A stretch of 64,000 nt of DNA from an alpha proteobacterium U9-1i (GCA_000974665.1 BBSY01000003.1:1329001-1393000); one strand, 5' to 3'. Positions 8,916 to 18,134 are shown, counted from the stretch's first letter. Numbers and translations are program-made. Notes: generated from the sequence alone by a model not told the origin.

Positions 8916-9569
8916 ATGAGGCGGCTAACGCTTCCAAGGCTGTTTGCGGTCGCCGTGGGCGCGCTGGCGTTCTGCGGGGCCGCCGCGACCGCCGCGGACG
9001 CTCAACTTGGCAACCCGGTCTCGCGGAATCGCGAAGTCGGCGCGCGCACCACGATTGGCGCGCCAAACGCCGACATGTGCAGCCAATACGCCGCCGGCGG
9101 CGACCTGACCGACGCGGCACTGGCCGCCTGCGACCAGGCAATCCGTTCCGAACGCCTGAACCGCGCCAATGAGATCGCCACACGCATCAATCGCGGCGCA
9201 ATTCACTTGCGCCGCCGCGAGGGCGAACCGGCCTTGGCGGATTTTGACGCCGTCATCGAACTCGACCGCCGCCACGCCGAGGCCCACCTGAACCGGGGAG
9301 CCGCGTTGGTGATGCTCGGCCGGCCCGGCCTCGCCGTCGGGTCGATAACCGAAGCGCTGTCGCTCGGCGTACGCGAACCGCATAAGGCTTATTTTAATCG
9401 CGGCGCCGCCCGTGAGGCGCTGGGCGATATGCGCGGCGCCTACGAGGATTATACGACGGCGCTCGAAATCCAGCCCGATTGGGGCCCCGCCAACGCCGAG
9501 CTCGCCCGCTTCGTCCGCACCCGTCAGGAGCAACTGGCCAATATCCTCAACCGGGGCGGAACGCGTTGA
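8916..9569 (+). CDS. Exported TPR-repeat protein, paralogue of the 7269 gene
   Basis: The 217-residue product has an N-terminal signal sequence ending near ATAADA, a pre-TPR segment with two cysteines (MCSQYAAGGDLTDAALAAC), three TPR units and a charged C-terminal tail. Order, spacing and cysteine pair match the 7269 gene, so the two are duplicates flanking coxB. The ATG at 8916 is the first good start before the signal sequence; no clear Shine-Dalgarno precedes it. It is divergent from coxB across 138 bp. Function unknown; a periplasmic scaffold role is a guess. Confidence 0.82.
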   Translation: MRRLTLPRLFAVAVGALAFCGAAATAADAQLGNPVSRNREVGARTTIGAPNADMCSQYAAGGDLTDAALAACDQAIRSERLNRANEIATRINRGAIHLRRREGEPALADFDAVIELDRRHAEAHLNRGAALVMLGRPGLAVGSITEALSLGVREPHKAYFNRGAAREALGDMRGAYEDYTTALEIQPDWGPANAELARFVRTRQEQLANILNRGGTR

Positions 9570-9693
9570 TCTGAGCCGTTTCGGTTGCGGTCGAGTTTCT
9601 GCGTTTCTGGCGCTCGCCGCCGGACTCGGCGCCTATATAGTCTCCTGAACCGCCCACTACTTGGGCCCCGTTTTCGTTTCGGAAGGAGAACCT

Positions 9694-11127
9694 ATGGCCG
9701 ACGGCCTGCGCGCGAGCCCTGATTTCAGCCCCGACAACAGCGCTGAGATGGATTGGGAGGCCGCCGGCCGCATCCTGGGCGACGCCGCCAAAGGCGCCGA
9801 CGACGGTGAATTGTTCGCAGAATCAAGCCGTTCGGAAAGTTTCTATTGGGATGATGGGCGCCTAAAATCCGCGTCGTTCGACGCCACGCAAGGCTTTGGC
9901 GTGCGCATCGTGGCGGGCGAACGCGCCGGCTATGGCCACGCCAGCGTGCTGGAAACCGGCGCCGTCGAGCGCGCGGCAGAGGCCGCGGCCAGCGTTAAGA
10001 TGGGCCATGAGGGCACGCTCGAAGCGAGCCCGGCGCGGGTGAACCGCCAGCTCTATCGCGACTTCGACCCGATCGAAGCGCCGGGCTTCACCGACAAAAC
10101 CTCTCTCCTCGCCGAGATCGACGCCTATTGCCGGGCGCGCGATCCGCGCGTGGTGCAGGTCGCGGCGACGCTTGCGGGCGGGCACCGCGCGCTGACCATT
10201 CTGCGTCCGGACGGCGCCAAGCTGACCGATCACCGCCCACTGGTGCGGATCAATGTGTCGGTGACGGTCGAGCGCGATGGTCGCCGGGAGTCCGGTTCGG
10301 CCGGCGCGGGCGGGCGTGAGCCGTACGAAGTGTTCATCGCGCCCGAGCGTTGGAAGAAAATGGCCGACGAAGCTTTGCGCATCGCGCTGGTGAACCTCGA
10401 CTCGGTCCCCGCGCCCGCCGGCGAGATGGACGTGGTGCTTGGTCCGGGTTGGCCGGGCGTGCTGCTCCACGAAGCCGTCGGCCACGGTCTCGAAGGCGAC
10501 TTCAACCGCAAAGGCACGAGCGCATTTGCCGGCATGGTGGGCGAGCGCGTCGCGGCGCCGGGCGTGACAGTCGTCGATGACGGCACGATCGAGAATCGTC
10601 GCGGCTCTCTAACGATCGACGACGAAGGCACGCCGACATCGCGCACGGTGCTGATCGAAGACGGCATCCTCAAGGGCTATCTGCAGGATCGCATGAACGC
10701 GCGGCTCTCGGGTGTGGCGCCAACCGGCAACGGACGTCGCGAATCCTACGCGCACCGGCCGATGCCGCGCATGACCAACACCTTCATGACCGCCGGCGAC
10801 AAGGACCCCGGTGAAATTCTCGCTTCGCTCAAAAAGGGCGTTTTTGCAGTGAATTTCGGCGGTGGGCAGGTTGATATCACCAGCGGCAAGTTCGTCTTTC
10901 AATGCACCGAAGCGTACATGGTCGAAGACGGAAAGATCGTCGCTCCAATCAAAGGCGCGACGTTGATCGGCGATGGCCCGAGCGCACTGACGCGCGTGAA
11001 AATGGTCGGCAACGATTTGAAGTTGGACGAAGGCGTCGGCACCTGCGGCAAGGGCGGACAGAGCGTGCCTGTCGGCGTCGGCCAACCAACGCTCTACATC
11101 ACCGGACTGACAATCGGCGGGATGTGA
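9694..11127 (+). CDS. tldD: Metalloprotease TldD
   Basis: TldD pairs with TldE/PmbA to form a zinc protease that degrades unfolded peptides and matures some peptide antibiotics and toxins. The 477-residue product carries the HEAVGH zinc motif at residues 259-264 and ends with the family's CGKGGQSVPVGVGQP region. The ATG at 9694 follows GGAGAA; the longer frame from 9661 is untypical. Its partner pmbA is in this window at 31562-32908. The 124 bases upstream contain no gene. Confidence 0.95.
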   Translation: MADGLRASPDFSPDNSAEMDWEAAGRILGDAAKGADDGELFAESSRSESFYWDDGRLKSASFDATQGFGVRIVAGERAGYGHASVLETGAVERAAEAAASVKMGHEGTLEASPARVNRQLYRDFDPIEAPGFTDKTSLLAEIDAYCRARDPRVVQVAATLAGGHRALTILRPDGAKLTDHRPLVRINVSVTVERDGRRESGSAGAGGREPYEVFIAPERWKKMADEALRIALVNLDSVPAPAGEMDVVLGPGWPGVLLHEAVGHGLEGDFNRKGTSAFAGMVGERVAAPGVTVVDDGTIENRRGSLTIDDEGTPTSRTVLIEDGILKGYLQDRMNARLSGVAPTGNGRRESYAHRPMPRMTNTFMTAGDKDPGEILASLKKGVFAVNFGGGQVDITSGKFVFQCTEAYMVEDGKIVAPIKGATLIGDGPSALTRVKMVGNDLKLDEGVGTCGKGGQSVPVGVGQPTLYITGLTIGGM

Positions 11128-11200
11128 CTCCACAAAGCAATTAGACAGTTTCACGAATCGAGGCAGAAGATTGCGCGTCCACAAGTCTGGGGAGGCCATC

Positions 11201-11278
11201 ATGGCTGCCAAGAAGAAAACGACGGTTAAGGCTGCGGCGAAGAAGACCAAAGCCAAGAAGACGTCGAAGAAGAAGTAA
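11201..11278 (+). CDS. 25-residue lysine-rich peptide
   Basis: A complete small reading frame begins with ATG at 11201 after a strong GGGGAGG and ends with TAA at 11278. The product is about half lysine, otherwise Ala and Thr, and starts MAAKKKTTVKAAAKKTKAKK. It resembles the basic tails of histone-H1-like or HU-type bacterial proteins, but it stands alone. A Rho-independent terminator follows at 11302-11339, so it forms a compact expressed unit or ends the tldD transcript. A nucleic-acid-binding role is inferred from composition only. Confidence 0.72.
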   Translation: MAAKKKTTVKAAAKKTKAKKTSKKK

Positions 11279-11301
11279 GCTAGCGCCACAAGCGCTAACG
11301 G

Positions 11302-11339
11302 AAACGCCGCCGCGGCTCACATGCCTCGGCGGCGTTTTT
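11302..11339 (+). terminator. Rho-independent terminator after the lysine-rich peptide
   Basis: A long GC-rich stem built from AACGCCGCCG and CGGCGGCGTT is followed by TTTTT. A smaller hairpin (TAGCGC-cacaa-GCGCTA) at 11281-11297 comes directly before it. The next 287 bases up to the TonB-receptor start contain no gene that I can support. Confidence 0.88.
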
Positions 11340-11626
11340 GCGTTTGGGCGATCGTCGCATTGCGTCGCCGCCGCTATCACAGTGCGCTGCGGCTGCTCGC
11401 ATTGAAGGTCGATGCGGGTTTGTGTTTCGGCGATTACAGTTCGCCGCCGCTTGTCGTGCGCGTCACGAATCCGTCGCGCGCTTTGGAGGCTTCGTCGCAA
11501 ACGGGCGCGCGTGCCGTTATTTCGCCCGGAAATCCTAAGGAAACAGCAGTCCATTGCATCTAAGGGCGCTTGCAGATCGCATCCCTGATGCAGGGGAGCC
11601 GCTGGGTGGCGGCAAAAGGGGGAAGC

Positions 11627-13756
11627 ATGTTCGGGCGGATGATGGCGTCGATGGTGGCGCTCACGGGAGCGGCGTACGCGCAAGAACAGGCGCCCGCAGC
11701 ACCCGAATGCACGCCCGCGCCGAGCTGTTCAACAACCGCGCTCGCGCCCGATGTGGCGGGCCGGCTCACATACGACACGGCGTTCTTCGCACAATTCAAT
11801 CCGCAAAACGCGCTCGACATGGTCAACCAGACGCCCGGCTTCTCGCTCGACGGCGGCGATGACCGGCGCGGATTTTCGGGCGCGGTCGGCAATTTGCTGA
11901 TCGACGGCCTGCGGCCGAGCACCAAGAGCCAGGATCTCGAGTCGATCCTGCAGCGCATCCCGGCGCGCCAAGTGGTGCGCATCGAGCTGCTCCGTGGCGC
12001 CGACGTCGCAGGTGACGCCTCAGGCGCGGCGGTGCTGCTGAACGTCGTGCGTGTGCCATCCGCGGGCAGCGGCCTATGGCGCGTCGGCGCCGAAGTGGCG
12101 CGTCGCACTGGCCCGCAAGGGGAGCTCTCCTATAGCGGCCGCACCGGCCAGTTCGAATATGGCGCGGGGATCGAATATTATAGCCAGTTCCGGATGCAGC
12201 CGGGCCGTCGAAACAATTACAATGCGCTCGGCAATCTGACATCCACCGTCAACACGCCCTCGCCTCGCGACTATCGCAACTGGACCGCCACCGCCGACGC
12301 GGCAATGCCGCTGTTCGGCGGACGCCTCAGCACCAACGGCCAGTATTACGGTGAACGCTTCCACCAACTCGGCGCGTTCGTATTCTCCGACCCGGCTGGA
12401 AACGTTTTCCGCAGCGATCTCGACAACAGCGGCAATTCGCTTCGCCGCTTCGAACTCGGCGTAAACTATGACCGCGACTTCGGCCCGTGGACAATGAGCC
12501 TCATCGGCCTGGCCAATCGTGGCACGTTCAACTTCGATCAGAGCTTCTACTCAACCGACGGCGTGCTCTCATCGACGTTCGTGCAAGCACAGGAACAGAA
12601 GACTGGCGAAACGATCGTGCGCGGCACGCTTTCGCGCGCGCTTAACGCCCAGCACCGCGTGGAAGTGGGACTGGAAAGCGCGTTCAACTCCCTCGACCAA
12701 ACTTTGGTGCTGACAAACGACAGCGGCGCCGGGCCAGCGGCGCTTGCAGTTCCAAACTCCAACGTCCTCGTCGAGGAAGAGCGTGTCGACGGCTTCGTTG
12801 TGCACACATGGCAGCCCAGCCCCGGCTGGTCCGTCGAGACCCGCTTGGCTGGCGAACAATCCACGCTGACGTTCACTGGCGACAGCAACCAAACCGTCGA
12901 GCTCGCCTACTTCAAACCGTCGGTTCAAGTGTCGCGACAATTTGGTGAGCACAACCAATTGCGCTTCCGTGTTTATCGCGACGTAGATCAGCTCGACTTC
13001 GACGACTTCGTTTCCGCTGCCGGCATCACCGACAATCTGATCAATGGCGGCAACCCTGATCTGACGCCCGAAACGTCCTGGCGCGCCCAACTCGCTGCGG
13101 ATTTGCGCCTGCCGGGCAACACCGCCTGGAACGTCAGCGTTGAGCGGCGTTGGATCAGGGACGTCAGCGATCTCGTCACGCTGCTAGACACACGCGGAAC
13201 CGCCGATCCGTCGGATGACCGCTTCTTCGACGCGCCGGGCAATCTCGGAGATGGCGACGCGTGGTACATCGAGTCAAACCTCACGCTGCCGACGCCATGG
13301 CTGCTTCCCTCCTCGCGGCTAACTCTATATTCGGCGCATTGGTTCAATGAAGTCACCGATCCGTTGACCGGTCGGCAGCGCCATTTCTCCGGCGACAACG
13401 ACCTCTTCTATCGCGGTGAATTTCGCCAAGACCTGAGCGGCTTGCGCATGGCCTGGGGCGTGTTCTTCAACAAGGGCTCGGAGAACCAGCAATTCCGCTT
13501 CGACGAAGTCGACACCTACGAAGAAGGGCCGTGGGTGGATGCCTTCGTTGAGACAACGGCGATCGAGGGCCTGCGCATACGCCTGACCGCCGCCAACATC
13601 CTCGACGGCGACATCCGGCGCCAACGCATGTTCTTCGGCGATGGCGATCCAACAACGCCCGACAATCGCAATTCGCCGTTCCTGCGCCTCGACGAGCGCC
13701 ACCGCGAATTCGACTACGATCCGTGGTTCGTGATCTCGGTATCGGGTTCCTTCTGA
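11627..13756 (+). CDS. TonB-dependent outer membrane receptor
   Basis: The 709-residue product has a signal peptide ending near AAYAQ, a plug domain at about residues 45-140 (NALDMVNQTPGFSLDGG, LLIDGLRPSTKS, VVRIELLRGADVAGDASG) and a large beta barrel ending in the classic terminal phenylalanine (VISVSGSF). It is an outer-membrane receptor for an unidentified ligand; nothing nearby suggests siderophore use. The ATG at 11627 follows AAAGGGGGAAGC. The frame extends to 11570, but that part lacks signal-peptide character. Confidence 0.9.
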   Translation: MFGRMMASMVALTGAAYAQEQAPAAPECTPAPSCSTTALAPDVAGRLTYDTAFFAQFNPQNALDMVNQTPGFSLDGGDDRRGFSGAVGNLLIDGLRPSTKSQDLESILQRIPARQVVRIELLRGADVAGDASGAAVLLNVVRVPSAGSGLWRVGAEVARRTGPQGELSYSGRTGQFEYGAGIEYYSQFRMQPGRRNNYNALGNLTSTVNTPSPRDYRNWTATADAAMPLFGGRLSTNGQYYGERFHQLGAFVFSDPAGNVFRSDLDNSGNSLRRFELGVNYDRDFGPWTMSLIGLANRGTFNFDQSFYSTDGVLSSTFVQAQEQKTGETIVRGTLSRALNAQHRVEVGLESAFNSLDQTLVLTNDSGAGPAALAVPNSNVLVEEERVDGFVVHTWQPSPGWSVETRLAGEQSTLTFTGDSNQTVELAYFKPSVQVSRQFGEHNQLRFRVYRDVDQLDFDDFVSAAGITDNLINGGNPDLTPETSWRAQLAADLRLPGNTAWNVSVERRWIRDVSDLVTLLDTRGTADPSDDRFFDAPGNLGDGDAWYIESNLTLPTPWLLPSSRLTLYSAHWFNEVTDPLTGRQRHFSGDNDLFYRGEFRQDLSGLRMAWGVFFNKGSENQQFRFDEVDTYEEGPWVDAFVETTAIEGLRIRLTAANILDGDIRRQRMFFGDGDPTTPDNRNSPFLRLDERHREFDYDPWFVISVSGSF

Positions 13757-13798
13757 CGCCGGTCGCGCTCTGCTGACTTGGCGGCTAGTTTACGCGGC

Positions 13799-14728
13799 AT
13801 GAGATCGATTCACGCCGCGCTTGTCGCCCTCGCCCTGCCCTTCATTTTGGCCGGCTGTTCCTCGCCGCAGCCAGCGGCCGCGCCGCCGCTGGCGAGCGAG
13901 ACCGACATCCTCGCGGTCGAAAGCGCATCGCTCGACCCCCGTGACGCGGAGTGGAACCAGTCGTTCGCGCCGTTCAACGTCATCGGCAACATCTATTATG
14001 TCGGGCCGACGAACGTGTCGTCCTACCTCATCACCACCGACGACGGGCATTTCCTGATCGACGGCGGCTTTGCGCAATCGGCGCCTCAGATTATCGCCAA
14101 CGTCGCCGCGCTCGGCTTCGACATCGCCGACGTCAAATACCTGCTGAACACGCACGCGCACAACGACCACGCCGGCGGATTGGCGAGGTTGCAACGCGCC
14201 AGCGGCGCGACCATGGCCGCCAGCCCCGCTGACCGCGTCGCGCTTCAAGCGGGTCGCGTCGGCTATGGCCCGTCCGCCGATTGGGCGTTTCCGCCGGTGC
14301 GCGTGGACCGTGTCATCGCCGATGGCGACACGCTCACCCTCGGCGGCGTAACGCTGACGGCAATCGTCATGCCGGGCCACACCGCGGGCTGCACCTCCTG
14401 GATGATGGATGTCGCCGGCGCCGATGGCGCACAGCATCGCGCCTTCTTCCATTGCAGCTCCACGGTCGGCGGCCAGAGCCTCTCGCCCCCTGACTACCCG
14501 ACGATCGTCGAGGACTTCCGCGCCACGTTCGCGCGCGTGCGGACGCTTCAAGCCGACATTTTGCTGCCGAACCACGGCAATTTCATCGATCTTCCGGCGC
14601 TACGCGCACGGCAAATCGCGGGCGACGCCAACGCGTTCGTGGACGCCGGCGCACTCCAGAGCTTCAACGATGCGACCGAAGCCGCGTTCAACACGGAGCT
14701 TGAACGCCAGAACGCCGCCACGCGTTAG
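13799..14728 (+). CDS. Subclass B3-like metallo-beta-lactamase lipoprotein
   Basis: The 309-residue product begins with a lipoprotein signal (lipobox LAGC near residue 18), so it is probably anchored in the envelope. The zinc motif is THAHNDHAGG, with further ligand histidines expected in MPGHTAGCTSW and LPNHGNF. The flow GNIYYVG, YLITTDDGHFLIDGG and ADGDTLTLGGVTL closely follows subclass B3 beta-lactamases. The serine-rich HCSSTVGGQ stretch also fits B3 enzymes. Substrate is not proven: related lactonases and quorum-quenching enzymes share the fold. Its stop overlaps the convergent VirD4-like gene by four bases. Confidence 0.85.
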   Translation: MRSIHAALVALALPFILAGCSSPQPAAAPPLASETDILAVESASLDPRDAEWNQSFAPFNVIGNIYYVGPTNVSSYLITTDDGHFLIDGGFAQSAPQIIANVAALGFDIADVKYLLNTHAHNDHAGGLARLQRASGATMAASPADRVALQAGRVGYGPSADWAFPPVRVDRVIADGDTLTLGGVTLTAIVMPGHTAGCTSWMMDVAGADGAQHRAFFHCSSTVGGQSLSPPDYPTIVEDFRATFARVRTLQADILLPNHGNFIDLPALRARQIAGDANAFVDAGALQSFNDATEAAFNTELERQNAATR

Positions 14729-16107
14729 CGTGCGAGCGTCTTGCGGCCGCGCGGCGTGGGCTCGGGATCGCTATCGAACATCGGGTTTGGATCCCAATGG
14801 TTCTCGAACGGCGCATCCTTCAGATAGTCGGGCAGCCGGGCGCTGATCGCCTTCTCGTTGGCGACTGAGATAATCTGCGTGGCCTTCGACATATTGCGCA
14901 GCAGGTCTGCGTCGACGTCGCCGATCAGTTCCGCGCTCTCCTTCGCCATCAAATGGTTGGCGACGCCGAACAGCTGGAACACGCCGGCATTGTTGAAGAT
15001 CGTGCGCCAATCTTTCGGATAGAGCCGCTGCAGCTGGCTGAGATCCTGGAAGAACGGCCACACCTGCAGGCCATACCCGCGCAGCAACGTCATCGATTGG
15101 CGCAGCGGCCCGAATTCGCCAAGCTGAGCGCACTCGTCCAGCAGGAAGAGCGTTGAGCGCTTCGGGCGGCGCTTGCGCCCCATCACCGTCAGCATCAGCG
15201 CGCCAACCCAGAGGCGCAGCAAGGCGCCGTGGCTCTCAAGCTTGTCCGGCGGGATGACGATGTAGATCGTCATCGGGTCGCCGCGCCGCACCGCGTCGAG
15301 CGAGATGGTGGAGCGCGTCAGCGAGCGCAGCGCCGAATCCGAGTTCACGACCTTCAGATAGGACTGCGTGGTCGAGAGGATGCCGGAACGCGTCTGCTCG
15401 GTAATCGGCAGGAACGAGCTGATGTTTTGCTTCGAGAGCCGGTTCAGCGGTTCATGGTTCTCGATCAGCGCCGCGAGATTATACACCGCGTCGTCGCTCA
15501 TCAGGATTTCACGCACTTTGCCGAAGTGCTTTTCATTCTTCGGCGCGGTTTCAGCGACAGCGGCGATCACGCCCGCCATCAGCGAACGGCCCCAATTGTC
15601 CCAGAAGGGCTCCTTATGGAAGCCAGCGTCGCCCGCGAGCAGCGAGGCAAGCATTTCCGCGTCCGCATCCAGCAGCGCGCCAGGACGCTGGAAGAGGTCA
15701 AACGGGTTCAGGCTGTCGGTGTTCTTCGACACCGCGCCGAACGGATCAAGGAGGCGGACCTCCTGGCCCATTTCCTTTCGCCGGCGGGCGGTCACGTGCC
15801 AGGTCTCGCCCTTGGGGTCGATGACGATCACCGAGCCTTCGAACCGCAGCAGGTTCGGAATGATGACGCCGCGGCCCTTGCCGGCGCCCGTGGGGGCGAT
15901 CGTCACCAGGTGGCGGTCCTCGGCGTAAAGGATCGGGACTTCGCCAACGGGCGCAGCTTCAGGCAGCGCCGGCGCGCCAAAGCCGATCGCTTGCTTACCG
16001 TTGTCGCCAGATTTCCAACCAAGGAGGATGTCTGTCACCTCCGGCCGGACCTGCTCCGGGGCCGCCACGGGCCTCTTCTTGGAGCGGGTATTTCTCGGCC
16101 GTGCCAT
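14725..16107 (-). CDS. VirD4/TraG-family coupling ATPase, soluble orphan
   Basis: VirD4-type ATPases recruit DNA or protein substrates to type IV secretion systems. The 460-residue product has a Walker A-like APTGAGKGRGVIIPNLL near residue 71, then VIDPKGE, and a Walker B LFLLDECAQLGEFG near residue 320. It lacks the N-terminal membrane helices of canonical VirD4 and begins with a basic segment. No relaxase, mating-pair or other secretion gene is in the window, so its partner is unknown. A good start is the ATG at 16107. Confidence 0.88.
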   Translation of the reverse strand: MARPRNTRSKKRPVAAPEQVRPEVTDILLGWKSGDNGKQAIGFGAPALPEAAPVGEVPILYAEDRHLVTIAPTGAGKGRGVIIPNLLRFEGSVIVIDPKGETWHVTARRRKEMGQEVRLLDPFGAVSKNTDSLNPFDLFQRPGALLDADAEMLASLLAGDAGFHKEPFWDNWGRSLMAGVIAAVAETAPKNEKHFGKVREILMSDDAVYNLAALIENHEPLNRLSKQNISSFLPITEQTRSGILSTTQSYLKVVNSDSALRSLTRSTISLDAVRRGDPMTIYIVIPPDKLESHGALLRLWVGALMLTVMGRKRRPKRSTLFLLDECAQLGEFGPLRQSMTLLRGYGLQVWPFFQDLSQLQRLYPKDWRTIFNNAGVFQLFGVANHLMAKESAELIGDVDADLLRNMSKATQIISVANEKAISARLPDYLKDAPFENHWDPNPMFDSDPEPTPRGRKTLAR

Positions 16108-16340
16108 GGGTGACGCCTCCTCCCGACGGCGCTGCCAGCCAGCCCCGCACGAATCAAAGATAGCCCTCGATCAGGGCCGGACCCGTCCGTGAATAAGTCC
16201 CCTGAGAGGCGAATTCGGGCAGACCGGCGACCAAGCGTCCCCGCCTCGTCCTGGCTTAGATCAGCCGGAAAAGAGGGCGAGCGCAACGCCTTCTAGCTGT
16301 GAGGCGAGCACTATATTTTTTTGCTCGCGGAAACAGCAGA

Positions 16341-16376
16341 ACGCCGCCCATCTCTGGGCGGCGTCGCTTTGTTTTT
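16341..16376. terminator. Hairpin downstream of the peptide transporter
   Basis: A perfect ten-pair stem (ACGCCGCCCA-tctc-TGGGCGGCGT, 16341-16364) lies 37 bases beyond the transporter stop codon at 16401. The T-rich side (CTTTGTTTTT) is on the plus strand, so it would terminate plus-strand transcription better than the minus-strand gene it follows. A second weaker inverted repeat (GCGAGCA / TGCTCGC) lies at about 16303-16327. The rest of 16108-16400 contains no gene and should hold the VirD4-like gene's promoter. Confidence 0.6.
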
Positions 16377-16400
16377 ATTGGGTTTTCGTGTTTACGGAGG

Positions 16401-18134
16401 TTAACGGATGTCGCCCATCCATTTTTTGAGAATGGGCGAGAGGAGCAGCAGCACGACGCCCGCGCCGATGCCCCAATATCCAACCATGGTGAACTCGCGC
16501 AGATAGGTTGCGAGCTGTCCGCCCACATCGACGACCTGGCCCGCAACGGTATCGGCCGAGGTGCGCTGGGCGATGATCGCCGCGAGGATGTGCGCCAAAG
16601 ATGACGACAAGAACCACACGCCCATCATCAAGCCAACGACGCGCACCGGCGAAAGCTTGGTGATCATCGACAGGCCGACTGGCGAGAGGAAGAGTTCGCC
16701 CGTGGTGTGGAGAAGATAGAGCAGCCCGAGCCAGATCAGCGGCACCTGGTAATTCGCATCCGCGAACTGGGCGCCGAACACAAGCACGAAGAAGCCCACG
16801 CCAACTTGGATCAGGCCAAGCGCGAATTTAACCGGCGTCGATGGTTCAAGCTTCGCCTTCGCAAGCGCAACCCACATCGCCGCGAACGGCAATGCCAAGA
16901 GCACGATGAAGCCGGGGTTGAACATCTGCGTCTGCGCCGCCGTCATCACGACGCCGGGCACGACGGTGAGGTCCGTGTTGCGTTCCGCGAACAGCGAGAG
17001 CGACGAGCCCGCCTGCTCGAACAGCATCCAGAACACGACGCTGAAGAACACCATGATCAGAGCGGCGATCATTTGCGAGCGCTCAAGGCCCTTAAAGCCA
17101 ATCAGAGCAAAACCGAGCACCAGGACGAAGAGAGCGGGCACCACGATTGGCAGCGCTTGCTCCATCAGCTCGGTTTGTTGCACCAGCATCCACGCCGGGA
17201 TCACCGCCAACAGGCCGCCGATCCAAATCATGCCCTCAAGTCCGCCGCCGAGCGGCTTTGGCGGATCGGCTTTGCCCTGCAAATGCTTCTGCCCCATCAG
17301 GTATTGGATGAGGCCGAAGGTCATGCCGATGCCCGCGAGGCCGAAGCCATAGGCCCAGCCGTACGTCATGCCGAGATAGCCGCAGAGGCCAGTGGCGAGC
17401 ACTGAGCCGAGGTTGATGCCCATGTAGAAGATGGTGAAACCACCGTCGCGGCGGGGATCGCCCGGCGGATAGAGTGCGCCCACCGTTGTAGAGATATTGG
17501 CCTTCAGGAAGCCGACGCCGACGATGATGAAAGCCAGTGAGAAATAGAGGATTTGCTCAAATGGGATGGTCATCCCAGCGAAGCTGAACACGTCCGGACG
17601 AACGCTGAGCGCGTAATCTTCTGTCGCCATGAAGGACGGCACGTTGGCCCCGCCGGCCTCAATGCGCATGCCTTCCGGCGACACCGTCACGGGATAGCGT
17701 GCTTCGCCATCGACGAGGAACAGCTCGCGGTTGTCGCCGCGGCCATCCGCGATCACGTCATAGGTCGCGCCTTGGTACGTGACCTCCTGCACCGAGCCGC
17801 GGCCTTCGAACGCCATGCCGAAGTGGCCAAGCACCAACAGCACCGCGCCAATCGTCACGGCTTTGCGCGCGCCGAGGTAACGGTCGGCGATGACGCCGCC
17901 GATCACCGGGATCAGGTACACAAGCGCCGCGTAGGCGCCGTAGAGCCCCTGAGCTTTCTCATCCGAGAACAAAAAGTGCTGCGTGAGATAGATCACCAGC
18001 AGCGAGCGCATGCCGTAGAACGAGAAGCGCTCCCACATTTCGGTGAAGAAGAGCGTGACCAAGCCGCGCGGATGGCCAAGAAACGTGCTCTCGGAGCCGG
18101 AAGCGGCAGCGCCGCTGGCGGTCGTGTCTGTCAT
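16401..18134 (-). CDS. Proton-dependent oligopeptide transporter (POT/PTR family)
   Basis: POT transporters import di- and tripeptides with protons across the inner membrane. The 577-residue product has the family signature EMWERFSFYG near residue 33 and GGVIADRYLGARKAVTIG near residue 80, and about 14 hydrophobic segments. An insert of about 70 residues after the third helix (VQEVTYQGATYDVIADG onwards) is hydrophilic and probably periplasmic. It stands alone, with no peptidase beside it. Confidence 0.92.
   Translation of the reverse strand: MTDTTASGAAASGSESTFLGHPRGLVTLFFTEMWERFSFYGMRSLLVIYLTQHFLFSDEKAQGLYGAYAALVYLIPVIGGVIADRYLGARKAVTIGAVLLVLGHFGMAFEGRGSVQEVTYQGATYDVIADGRGDNRELFLVDGEARYPVTVSPEGMRIEAGGANVPSFMATEDYALSVRPDVFSFAGMTIPFEQILYFSLAFIIVGVGFLKANISTTVGALYPPGDPRRDGGFTIFYMGINLGSVLATGLCGYLGMTYGWAYGFGLAGIGMTFGLIQYLMGQKHLQGKADPPKPLGGGLEGMIWIGGLLAVIPAWMLVQQTELMEQALPIVVPALFVLVLGFALIGFKGLERSQMIAALIMVFFSVVFWMLFEQAGSSLSLFAERNTDLTVVPGVVMTAAQTQMFNPGFIVLLALPFAAMWVALAKAKLEPSTPVKFALGLIQVGVGFFVLVFGAQFADANYQVPLIWLGLLYLLHTTGELFLSPVGLSMITKLSPVRVVGLMMGVWFLSSSLAHILAAIIAQRTSADTVAGQVVDVGGQLATYLREFTMVGYWGIGAGVVLLLLSPILKKWMGDIR

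Noticed and set aside
14725-16107. VirD4-like gene as part of an integrative conjugative element
   Set aside because: No integrase, relaxase, mating-pair genes or att-like repeats are nearby, and base composition matches the surroundings.
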